Shown here piece after piece: positions 1 to 6,861 of a DNA stretch of 64,000 nucleotides (its first letter is position 1; each line of letters opens with the position of its first letter). A model generated the notes under the pieces. The model saw only the letters and a program-made list of their open reading frames with translations, had not been told where the DNA came from and made no database searches. This DNA is from Altererythrobacter sp. ZODW24 (GTDB taxonomy: Bacteria > Pseudomonadota > Alphaproteobacteria > Sphingomonadales > Sphingomonadaceae), in contig NZ_CP031155.1 of assembly GCF_003344885.1 (NCBI RefSeq), positions 558,001 to 622,000 of the forward strand, read 5' to 3'. The translations under genes and the position numbers were made by a program.

Positions 1-160
1 TGATGAAATCGAATTCGTTGGCGGCGCTGGAAGCGATACGCCGGCTTATGAAGACGGCAAGAACGCTGGCGAAGTTGTCGGCCAAGCAATCGAAGATGCA
101 GTTGAATATGTAGTCGGTTTCATCGGCGGCATGATCGACGGCTTCACCAACGGCAAGTAA
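1..160 (+). CDS. Partial small secreted peptide with GA-type double-glycine leader (3' end)
   Basis: The 5' end lies outside the window; 52 codons and the stop are visible. The visible residues begin DEIEFVGGAGSD. Counting back from a cleavage after G-A, the leader shows E-8, I-7, V-4, G-2 and A-1, the pattern of double-glycine leaders processed by peptidase-containing ABC exporters. The predicted mature part is 43 residues, acidic (8 D/E against 2 K). It ends in a helix with GFIGGMIDG, a perfect GxxxGxxxG glycine zipper. It is a paralogue of the next gene: EIE-V-GAG and EDG-AGE are shared. I infer an exported surface or antagonism peptide, resembling in plan the Caulobacter CdzC/CdzD glycine-zipper bacteriocins. 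The exporter is not in the window and activity is unproven. Confidence 0.6.
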   Translation, partial: DEIEFVGGAGSDTPAYEDGKNAGEVVGQAIEDAVEYVVGFIGGMIDGFTNGK

Positions 161-183
161 CCCCTAAACTTAAGGAATATATC

Positions 184-354
184 ATGAAAATCATGGAACT
201 GAACATCGCTGAAATCGAACTCGTCAACGGCGCAGGCCCTGCCGAAGATGGCCAGGCTGCTGGCGAAGCATTTGCTGAAAAGGTCGAAGATTTCTTCGAA
301 GCAGTCGGCGACGCAATCGGCGATGCTGTCGACACGGTAAAGAGCTGGTTCTAA
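184..354 (+). CDS. Small secreted peptide with GA-type double-glycine leader
   Basis: This 56-residue gene starts 23 bases after the previous stop, with AAGGA at 172-176, eight bases before the ATG. The leader reads MKIMELNIAEIELVNGA: L-12, E-8, I-7, V-4, G-2 and A-1 match the double-glycine leader consensus. The predicted mature peptide has 39 residues, with ten acidic and two basic ones. It forms a likely amphipathic helix with a GxxxG step (AVGDAIGD) and ends in SWF. It is a tandem paralogue of the preceding gene and should share its mRNA, since a strong terminator follows directly. A two-peptide bacteriocin, a glycine-zipper surface protein or a signalling peptide are all possible. The leader is well supported; the function is inference. 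Confidence 0.72.
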   Translation: MKIMELNIAEIELVNGAGPAEDGQAAGEAFAEKVEDFFEAVGDAIGDAVDTVKSWF

Positions 355-371
355 GCGAGCTTCACGCCAAA

Positions 372-407
372 AAAGGCCGATCTTTCCTGCGGGAAAGGTC
401 GGTCTTT
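372..407 (+). terminator. Rho-independent terminator of the peptide genes
   Basis: A 16-bp stem (372-387 with 392-407) closes on a TGCG tetraloop, with two G-U pairs and flanking A and T runs. It lies 17 bases after the peptide stop. It separates the peptide pair from the convergent oxidoreductase gene ending at 421 and may serve both directions. Confidence 0.85.
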
Positions 408-420
408 GTGCGTCAGGATT

Positions 421-1095
421 CTAGGCCCGTTCTGCCACTCGCCTGAGCGCATTCACATACACATCGGGCTGCTGGGCTCCCGGGATCAGGAACTTACCTT
501 CAACGATCATCGCGGGGACCCCGGTGATGTTGCTGTCGAAGGCCTGGCGTTCCTCTGCGCGAACGCGGGCGGCGAGTGCCTCATCATCCAATGCCGCCGA
601 CGCTGCGGCGCGGTCGATGCCTTCTGCCTCCACAATATCCAGCAACACATCGCGCTCGCCAATCCGGCGGCGTTCGTTGAAGTGCGCGCGGAACAAGGCG
701 AGTTTGAGCGCCATCTGCTTTTCCGCACCATAGGTGTCTAGCGTGTGGGTCAGCAATTTATGCGCATCAAAGGTGTTCCACATCATCGCGGGCGGCGCGG
801 GTTCCTCGCCACCTTCATAGTCGAGCGAGACGCGGGCCTGCCCGGCCACTTCGCGCATCTGTGACTGGACGCCTTTGCTCTCATCCAGCGTGCGGCCATA
901 TTTGCGCGCGATATGCTCCGTTCGGTCTTCGCCCTCTGCAGCCATATCGGGATTGAGTTCGAAGGGACGCCAGCGAATATCCGCTTCGATCTCGCCGTCC
1001 AGCGTCTCCAACGCCTGTTGCAATTGGCCATATCCGATGATGCACCACGGGCACATCACATCGGAATAGATGTCGATTGTCAGCGTCTTGGTCAT
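421..1095 (-). CDS. DsbA-family oxidoreductase, FrnE-like
   Basis: A 224-residue thioredoxin-fold protein of the DsbA/FrnE (2-hydroxychromene-2-carboxylate isomerase-like) family. The CPWC active site sits about 15 residues from the N terminus (DVMCPWCIIG), and the family's GVPAMIVEGKF segment with cis-proline is near the C terminus. There is no signal peptide, so it should be cytoplasmic. Known FrnE proteins act as thiol isomerases in stress tolerance. I chose the ATG at 1095 because it overlaps the stop of nudC as ATGA, the mark of translational coupling; a GTG at 1110 would only add five residues inside nudC. Pairing with nudC suggests a shared oxidative-stress or nucleotide-housekeeping role, which is inference. 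Confidence 0.85.
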   Translation of the reverse strand: MTKTLTIDIYSDVMCPWCIIGYGQLQQALETLDGEIEADIRWRPFELNPDMAAEGEDRTEHIARKYGRTLDESKGVQSQMREVAGQARVSLDYEGGEEPAPPAMMWNTFDAHKLLTHTLDTYGAEKQMALKLALFRAHFNERRRIGERDVLLDIVEAEGIDRAAASAALDDEALAARVRAEERQAFDSNITGVPAMIVEGKFLIPGAQQPDVYVNALRRVAERA

Positions 1096-1985
1096 CGATC
1101 CAGCCACCACTGCAAGAGAGTGTTTGCGATTGCCTCGCGCGGCGGCGGGGCGAATGTGCCATCGCCGTCGCGACCTGCTTTCATAGCATATTCGACCTCT
1201 TCACGGGAGAACCAGCGGGCTTCCTCCAGCTCGGTCGTATCGATAGTCAACTCGTCGCCTTCGGCCTCTGCATAACAGCCGATCATAAGCTGCGAGGGAA
1301 ACGGCCAAGGCTGCGTGGCGATATATTCCACGTCGCGGACATGGACCCCCGCCTCCTCATGCACTTCGCGTGCAACGGCTTCTTCAATGGTTTCGCCCGG
1401 TTCCACGAACCCAGCCAGCGCCGAGAAAGCGCGCGGTGGGAAGCGCGGTTGGCGGCCCAGCAGCAAGCGTCCGCTATGTTCCACCAACATGATCGTAACC
1501 GGATCGACGCGCGGGAAATGCTGTGCCTGACAAGCATCACAATTGCGCTGCCAACCGCCCTTGGTCAGCTTCGTATCCGCACCGCAGCGCGCACAAAAGC
1601 GGTGCCTTGCGTGCCAATCGACCAAACTGCGCGCCGCGCCATAAATCGCGAGGTCTGGCGGGCTGAGCATTTGCATCAGGTTCCACACGCGCGGCTGGGC
1701 ATAGGCCGGTCCGCCCGCGCCCTCTTCCGGCACGGCAGAGAAGCATCCCTTGCCATCTAGCAAACCGAGAAACACCAGCTCGGCGGTTTCCGGCACATCG
1801 GCCAGCGTGCCCCAGACTAGCTGTCCGTCAGGCGTAATCGCGGGCTCTAACCCCTCCATCACCAGCACTTTCGCGCGCCAGTCCATCAGACCAGCAAGCG
1901 CATCCGGATCGGCACGGATATGGTCGGCGCGGTCGAGCGGCGATCCTGCGAAGGCCGCTACTGGCCCATTGATGAGCGAACTCAC
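1092..1985 (-). CDS. nudC: NADH pyrophosphatase / NAD-capped RNA decapping Nudix hydrolase NudC
   Basis: 297 residues. A zinc-ribbon with cysteines at about 131, 134, 149 and 152 (CARCG, CDACQ) precedes a Nudix box at about 192-214 (GFVEPGET, REVHEEAGV). The NudC-specific QPWPFPS motif follows near 225. Known NudC enzymes split NAD(H) into NMN(H) and AMP and remove NAD caps from RNA. The GTG start at 1985 overlaps the upstream hydrolase stop as GTGA, and the downstream FrnE-like gene is coupled through ATGA. The three genes are probably one transcript. Length and motif order are normal for the family. Confidence 0.95.
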   Translation of the reverse strand: MSSLINGPVAAFAGSPLDRADHIRADPDALAGLMDWRAKVLVMEGLEPAITPDGQLVWGTLADVPETAELVFLGLLDGKGCFSAVPEEGAGGPAYAQPRVWNLMQMLSPPDLAIYGAARSLVDWHARHRFCARCGADTKLTKGGWQRNCDACQAQHFPRVDPVTIMLVEHSGRLLLGRQPRFPPRAFSALAGFVEPGETIEEAVAREVHEEAGVHVRDVEYIATQPWPFPSQLMIGCYAEAEGDELTIDTTELEEARWFSREEVEYAMKAGRDGDGTFAPPPREAIANTLLQWWLDR

Positions 1986-3310
1986 CCTTCGCTGGCCATC
2001 GCCATCAAATCAGCCACAACAGCCTTGGGGAAATCACCGTGCACTTCATATGCGTTGGACGGCATATACTGCGTGAATAGCGCCGCGCGCAGACCGCGTT
2101 TCATATCAACCATCGCCACAGTGCCAGCCGCGCCGCCCCAGCCGAATGTGCCAGCCTGATCACCAAGACCCACGCGGCCGCCAGCACCAAAGCCAGCACC
2201 GTCAGCAAATGTGCCTGTCGTATCAACCACCGGCGGAAGCAGATTGGATGTACCCACGCGGACAACCAGCTCGCTCATCACGCGCGTGCCGTCGATCATG
2301 CCATAATTCAGCAACAGACGCTGCCAGCGGTCATAATCGCGCGGGCTGCAGACGAGGCCTGCTCCGCCAAACGGGAACGCAGGCTCGTCGAGATAGATCG
2401 AGGTCTTGGCCGGATCCATCGGGAACAGCAGCCCTTCACCCATGACCGCATAATTGCCGGTCAGGCGAGAAATCTCGCTTTCTGGCACTCGGAAGTAGGT
2501 GCTCGTCATTCCAGCGGGCGTAAAGATGCGGTCTTGCAAGAACTTGTCGAATGGCATGCCAGAGGCGACTTCGATTACCCGGCCCAGCAGATCGAGCGAT
2601 ACCGAATAGCTCCACGTTGTGCCCGGTTGATAGACCAGCGGCAGTTTCGCGAGATTGTCGGCAAACACTTCGAGGCTCTCAGCCGGTTCGGCGCGGCCGA
2701 CACCTGGCAAGCTCAAGCGCGTCACCTGCCCCGGATTGATGCCGTTCTCCTCATAAGCTTGCTTGATCGGACCCGACTGGATGATCCCGTAACCAAGGCC
2801 AGCCGTATGCGTCAGCAGGTGACGGATCGTAATCGGGCGCACGGCATCGACCACATCTTCCAGCGAGCCATCAGGTGTTGCCTGAACCTTCATATTGGCA
2901 AAAGTGGGCAGGACTTCCGACAGCGGCTGGTCGAGGCGCAGCTTGCCGTCGGCGATCAGCATCATGGCGGCCATGCCGGTGATCGGCTTGGTCATGGAAT
3001 AGATGCGGTAAAGCGAATCCATATCGGCGGGCGTGCTGCCGCCAACGTCCTGCGTGCCCTTGGCGATCAGTTCGGGCTCGCTTTGGCCCCAGCCCAGTGT
3101 CGCGAGCATGTTGGGGACCTTGCCCGCGTCGACATAGCTATCGACCATTGCGGAAATGTTCTTCCATGAGGTCGGAGAATGCTGGCCATGCGCCATCGCA
3201 AGACGGCCCATCGGCGCGCCAGCAAGGACTGCTCCAGCGCCTAGAAATGCACTACCGCGCAGCAGTGACCGGCGCGAAACTTCGGGCGTGGAAAAATGAA
3301 GTGGTTTCAT
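1982..3310 (-). CDS. Tat-exported beta-lactamase-family serine hydrolase
   Basis: 442 residues from the ATG at 3310, which has GAGGA ten bases upstream; a GTG at 3343 would add 11 residues. The N terminus carries a twin-arginine signal (VSRRSLLRGSAFLG) followed by a hydrophobic stretch, so folded export to the periplasm is likely. The SxxK motif is SMTK at about 105-108 and YSV at about 235 is the likely second active-site element. These define the class C beta-lactamase/esterase (penicillin-binding-protein-like) superfamily. Substrates vary widely (esters, D-peptides, lactams), so none is assigned. It is the first gene of the coupled nudC-frnE chain. Confidence 0.88.
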   Translation of the reverse strand: MKPLHFSTPEVSRRSLLRGSAFLGAGAVLAGAPMGRLAMAHGQHSPTSWKNISAMVDSYVDAGKVPNMLATLGWGQSEPELIAKGTQDVGGSTPADMDSLYRIYSMTKPITGMAAMMLIADGKLRLDQPLSEVLPTFANMKVQATPDGSLEDVVDAVRPITIRHLLTHTAGLGYGIIQSGPIKQAYEENGINPGQVTRLSLPGVGRAEPAESLEVFADNLAKLPLVYQPGTTWSYSVSLDLLGRVIEVASGMPFDKFLQDRIFTPAGMTSTYFRVPESEISRLTGNYAVMGEGLLFPMDPAKTSIYLDEPAFPFGGAGLVCSPRDYDRWQRLLLNYGMIDGTRVMSELVVRVGTSNLLPPVVDTTGTFADGAGFGAGGRVGLGDQAGTFGWGGAAGTVAMVDMKRGLRAALFTQYMPSNAYEVHGDFPKAVVADLMAMASEG

Positions 3311-3378
3311 GGCTGGGGCATCCTCATGGTTTTGTTTTGCCACTGATTGCAGTTGCGGACGAAAGCATCAAGGGCGAC

Positions 3379-3409
3379 TTGAAAATACGCGGTGCACTAG
3401 CTATATAAT
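3379..3409 (+). promoter_or_regulatory. Sigma-70-like promoter giving a leaderless mRNA
   Basis: TTGAAA at 3379-3384 and a perfect TATAAT at 3404-3409, 19 bases apart. Transcription would begin around 3415-3417, on the tandem ATGATG at 3414-3419. The mRNA of the small membrane protein would then be leaderless or nearly so. No Shine-Dalgarno sequence is visible. Confidence 0.55.
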
Positions 3410-3413
3410 ACAC

Positions 3414-3635
3414 ATGATGAACATACTTTCGTTTCTGCTCGGGATTATCTCCCTCGTTATCGTTATTCCTGCCACGATCCCCTTGCTTGGATGGGCCAAT
3501 TGGTTCGCGCTTCCACTAATCGTAATTGGTGTGGTGCTCGGCCAGATTTCATCAAGCAATAGCGGGCGGAACTTCTGCCTTGTAGTTCTTGCGATCGCGG
3601 CACTGCGCCTCACGCTGGGCGGCGGTATTATCTAA
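3414..3635 (+). CDS. Small hydrophobic membrane protein, unknown function
   Basis: 73 residues (72 if the second ATG at 3417 is used). Three hydrophobic stretches at about 4-22, 28-42 and 53-66 are separated by short turns, one with SSSNSGRN. It should be an inner-membrane protein with two or three helices. I recognise no family for certain; such proteins are common and uncharacterised in this order. The promoter lies directly on the start codon. Its stop overlaps the convergent mutY stop by a few bases (3632-3635). It is divergent to the serine hydrolase, so the 100-base gap serves both. Confidence 0.7.
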   Translation: MMNILSFLLGIISLVIVIPATIPLLGWANWFALPLIVIGVVLGQISSSNSGRNFCLVVLAIAALRLTLGGGII

Positions 3636-4660
3636 GCCAGCACCAATCGCGCAGCCTTTGCGAATAAGGTCGGGAGGCCCGCCTCTTCGATCTGCTCGAC
3701 CGGCCACCATTCGCCCTCGCCCTCAGGATCAAACCCGCCTTCGTGGCGGAAGACCGACAATTCGAGCGATGCGTGCGTGAAGACGTGGCGCACCAATCCG
3801 GCTGATTGCCATTCCCCGCCTAATGGCGGCTCTCCTGAGCCATCCGCGCGAGCTGTCCAGCCGTCATCAGGCAAAGCGCGCATTCCGCCGAGCATGCCGG
3901 TGCCTTGCCGCGTTACCAGCCAGACTGCGCTATCGCGCTCAATCCAATAGGCCGCACCCTTGCGCTCGGGCTTCGCCTTCTTCGGCGGCTTTACCGGCAG
4001 GCGCGCAGGATCGCCCGCTGCCCTGCCCTCACAAGCCTCTGTCAGCGGACACAGCAAGCAGCGCGGATCGCGATTGGTGCAAATCGTCGCCCCCAAATCC
4101 ATCATCGCCTGAGCAAAATCTCCGGCGCGATCATCAGGCGTAATGGTGTCGGCATTTGCGCGGATTGCCTTGCGAGACCCGGGCAAAGGCTCCTCGATAG
4201 CGAACAGCCGTGACACCACCCGCTCAACATTGGCGTCGACCACAACGGCACGTTCGCCAAAGGCAATCGCAGCGATTGCTGCAGCAGTATAGGCGCCGAG
4301 CCCAGGCAGTTTGCGAAGTTCGGCCTCGGTCCCAGGAAAACCGCCCAGCGCCGTAACTTCACGCGCGCAGGCCGCTAGGTTTCGGGCACGCGAATAATAT
4401 CCCAGCCCCGCCCATGCGGCCATAATGTCCTCTTCAGGCGCAGCAGCGAGCGCCTGCACATCAGGCCAGCGCTGGGTGAATTTCCGGAAATATGGCGCGA
4501 CCGCAGCTGTGGTCGTTTGCTGTAGCATCACCTCTGACAGCCACACGCGGTACGGATCGGGAGCAGCGGAACCGGGGGCCGCGCGCCAAGGCAGGCTGCG
4601 GGCATGGCTGTCATACCATTCCAAAAGAGCAGCGGAGATGTTGTGTTTGCTGGCAGTCAC
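3632..4660 (-). CDS. mutY: A/G-specific adenine DNA glycosylase MutY
   Basis: 342 residues from a GTG start at 4660. The frame stays open further upstream, but that part lies over dciA and looks like a shadow. MutY removes adenine mispaired with 8-oxoguanine. Visible features: catalytic Glu at about 43 (SEVMLQQTT), a helix-hairpin-helix (KLPGLGAYTAAAI, about 118-130), catalytic Asp at about 142 (VDANVERV) and a four-cysteine iron-sulfur loop at about 194, 201, 204 and 210. A MutT-like C-terminal domain follows. It is divergent from dciA with about 30 bases between starts, and convergent with the small membrane protein. Length is normal for MutY. Confidence 0.95.
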   Translation of the reverse strand: MTASKHNISAALLEWYDSHARSLPWRAAPGSAAPDPYRVWLSEVMLQQTTTAAVAPYFRKFTQRWPDVQALAAAPEEDIMAAWAGLGYYSRARNLAACAREVTALGGFPGTEAELRKLPGLGAYTAAAIAAIAFGERAVVVDANVERVVSRLFAIEEPLPGSRKAIRANADTITPDDRAGDFAQAMMDLGATICTNRDPRCLLCPLTEACEGRAAGDPARLPVKPPKKAKPERKGAAYWIERDSAVWLVTRQGTGMLGGMRALPDDGWTARADGSGEPPLGGEWQSAGLVRHVFTHASLELSVFRHEGGFDPEGEGEWWPVEQIEEAGLPTLFAKAARLVLA

Positions 4661-4689
4661 TCGCAGCCTATGGCATGGGTTGCCCCCTG

Positions 4690-5274
4690 ATGGAACGGGA
4701 TGACAAAAAAGGCGGCGAAAAGCCCAAGAAGGCGCCCAAGATGCAAGCCAAGAAAGCGGCGCAAAAGAAGGCGCTATTCCGCAAATATGAGCGCCCACGC
4801 GGCGGTCCTGCCCGCCAGATCTCAGATTTAATGCCGCAGGTTGGCCGCACCGCATTCCGCCGTTTCGGCTTCGTGCAATCGAGCGTTGTGACGCGCTGGC
4901 CCGAAATTGTCGGACCGCATCATGCGAAAGTCTGCTCGCCCGAAGCCATTCGCTTCCCGCCCGGCGAGAAAAGCGGCGGCATTCTGCAGCTGGTCGTGCT
5001 GCCCGCTCATGCCCCGCTGATCCAGCATGTGATCCCCGAGATTATGGAGCGGGTGAACCGCTTTTTCGGCTATGCCGCCGTTGCCCGCGTAAAAATCCGG
5101 CAAGGCGCGGTTCAGCCGCCGCATGCTGATAAGAAACCGAGTGCACCACCTTCTTTAAAGCCAATCCCGATGGAGCTGGGCGATAGCCTGCGCGATATTG
5201 GCGATCCGGAGCTTAGAACAGTGCTTGAATCGCTCGCCCGATCAATGGGCGACAATGAGGACAAGAACGAATGA
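4690..5274 (+). CDS. dciA: DciA-like DUF721 protein (replicative helicase loader)
   Basis: 194 residues from ATG 4690; an in-frame ATG at 4675 is an alternative, and neither has a clear ribosome site. The N terminus is strongly basic and rich in K/R, Q and A. A DUF721 fold follows: RRFGFVQSSVVTRWPEIVG, then ILQLVVLPAHAPLIQH and VNRFFGY. DciA is the ancestral bacterial loader of the DnaB helicase, replacing DnaC. The C-terminal tail is acidic and probably flexible. Its stop overlaps the next gene as ATGA. The symbol rests on family resemblance. Confidence 0.82.
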   Translation: MERDDKKGGEKPKKAPKMQAKKAAQKKALFRKYERPRGGPARQISDLMPQVGRTAFRRFGFVQSSVVTRWPEIVGPHHAKVCSPEAIRFPPGEKSGGILQLVVLPAHAPLIQHVIPEIMERVNRFFGYAAVARVKIRQGAVQPPHADKKPSAPPSLKPIPMELGDSLRDIGDPELRTVLESLARSMGDNEDKNE

Positions 5275-5966
5275 AGCTGAAGCAAGTTTTTGGGGCAACT
5301 TTGCTGGTTACGGCTGCCGTTTTGACAACGGGCGCGAGCAAGGGCTGGAACCAGACTATCGAGCGGACCGATGGTGGCCACGTTATCGGCAATCCCGATG
5401 CTGACCTGAAAATCACCGAATTCATCAGCTACACCTGCCCCCATTGCGCTACTTTTACGCGCGAGGGCGAGGCCCCTTTACAGATTGCCTATATCGGTTC
5501 TGGCAAGGGATCACTGGAAGTGCGGCATCTGATCCTGAATCAGGTCGATCTGACCGCAGCTATGCTTGCTTGGTGCGGCGACAAGGACAAATTCCCCGGC
5601 AATCACACTGCTTTCATGCTGCAACAGGACGTATGGCTGGGCGAAGCGCGCAAGGCATCTGCCGGTCAGACCGCGCGCTGGCAAAATCCAAACCTGCGTG
5701 AACGTAACCGCGCCATTGCTACCGACCTGAAGTTCTACACGATCATGGAGGGGCGCGGATACACGCGCAACGAAACAGAGGTCTGCCTCGCTGATACTAC
5801 GATCGCCGACCAACTTCTCGACAACACACAGCGTAATGCGGAAGTGCACGGCGTTCAGGGAACGCCGAGTTTTCTACTCAATGGCGAACTGCTCGACGCC
5901 ACGCATAGCTGGCAGGCGCTCGAACCTAAGCTCAATGAAGCCTATTTGGCGCTGAGCGAGGAATAG
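5271..5966 (+). CDS. Periplasmic DsbA-like thiol oxidoreductase with CPHC site
   Basis: 231 residues. The N terminus (MKLKQVFGATLLVTAAVLTT) is a signal peptide. The thioredoxin active site is YTCPHCATF with cysteines at about 56 and 59, identical to the E. coli DsbA CPHC. A cis-proline lies in GTPSFLLNG at about 199. It should oxidise or isomerise disulfides in the periplasm. It overlaps dciA by ATGA and is followed 100 bases later by a second member with a different active site. Two further cysteines (about 102 and 172) could form a structural disulfide, as seen in some alphaproteobacterial DsbA-like proteins. Confidence 0.88.
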   Translation: MKLKQVFGATLLVTAAVLTTGASKGWNQTIERTDGGHVIGNPDADLKITEFISYTCPHCATFTREGEAPLQIAYIGSGKGSLEVRHLILNQVDLTAAMLAWCGDKDKFPGNHTAFMLQQDVWLGEARKASAGQTARWQNPNLRERNRAIATDLKFYTIMEGRGYTRNETEVCLADTTIADQLLDNTQRNAEVHGVQGTPSFLLNGELLDATHSWQALEPKLNEAYLALSEE

Positions 5967-6066
5967 ACCGCTTATTCGCGAAAGTGTGGAAATATGCCGC
6001 ATTCGCTTCAAACACCGCCCTCTATGGGCTAGCCTCATCCGCCTACGCATTGGGAATTTGACTGAT

Positions 6067-6816
6067 ATGACAAAGTTCAACCGTATCTCGCTCGCCGCTC
6101 TGGCTCTTCCGCTCACGCTGGCTCTGGCCGCATGCGGTACTGAAGCTGATGATGGCGAGGCACCTGCAGGCGAGCCAATCGCCGCGATCGAGGCGCCCGA
6201 AGGTCAGGTTTGGGCCGACACACTCAACGTGTCGCCCGAAGACGGTTATATCATCGGCAACCCTGACGCGCCGATTAAGCTGATCGAATATGGATCGCTC
6301 ACCTGCGGTGCCTGCGCCGGGTTCTCCGCTGAAGCGACCGAGACGTTGAAAGACAAATACGTTGCGAGCGGTGTTGTCAGTTACGAATTACGCAACCTTG
6401 TACGTGGTCCAGACGACTTGGTTCTTGCCACACTGGTCCGTTGCGGCGCGAATGAAGGCTATCATCCGCTGTCCGAGCAGGTTTGGGGCAATCTCAACGA
6501 GCTTCTCCAGCCGATCTACGCAAACCAAGACGCCGCTCAGCAGGCTATGGCTTTGCCGCCAGAACAGCGCTTTGCTGCATTCGCCAACACATTCGGCCTG
6601 ACAGACTTCTTCGCCGCACGCGGTATCTCGCGTGATCAGGCGCAGGCTTGCCTGACCAACGTTGAAGAAGTGACCGCAATTGCAGAACGCTCGCAGAAGC
6701 AAGCTGAAGAATTGGGTGTCACTGCAACGCCAACGTTCTTCATCAATGGCAAGAACATCGGCAACCAGAGCTGGACCAGCCTAGAGCCGATGATCCAGGC
6801 CGCCGGCGCACGGTAA
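6067..6816 (+). CDS. Lipoprotein DsbA-like thiol oxidoreductase with CGAC site
   Basis: 249 residues from ATG 6067; the frame stays open upstream but no other start is supported. A lipobox LALAAC puts the lipidated cysteine at about 23, followed by an acidic linker. The active site is SLTCGACAGF (cysteines about 80 and 83), and ATPTFFING carries the cis-proline. It is clearly related to the preceding protein (both have IIGNPDAP or VIGNPDAD before the site) but is membrane-anchored and has CGAC instead of CPHC. I infer a tandem duplication with split roles, for example oxidase and isomerase. smc follows. Confidence 0.87.
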   Translation: MTKFNRISLAALALPLTLALAACGTEADDGEAPAGEPIAAIEAPEGQVWADTLNVSPEDGYIIGNPDAPIKLIEYGSLTCGACAGFSAEATETLKDKYVASGVVSYELRNLVRGPDDLVLATLVRCGANEGYHPLSEQVWGNLNELLQPIYANQDAAQQAMALPPEQRFAAFANTFGLTDFFAARGISRDQAQACLTNVEEVTAIAERSQKQAEELGVTATPTFFINGKNIGNQSWTSLEPMIQAAGAR

Positions 6817-6861
6817 CGGACACGCGATGAACTTGGGGCCAACCGGGGGGAGGCACTTCAC

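Noticed and set aside
4661-4855. Upstream extension of mutY with about 65 extra residues
   Set aside because: The extra part overlaps dciA and its start region; MutY homology begins a few residues after GTG 4660.
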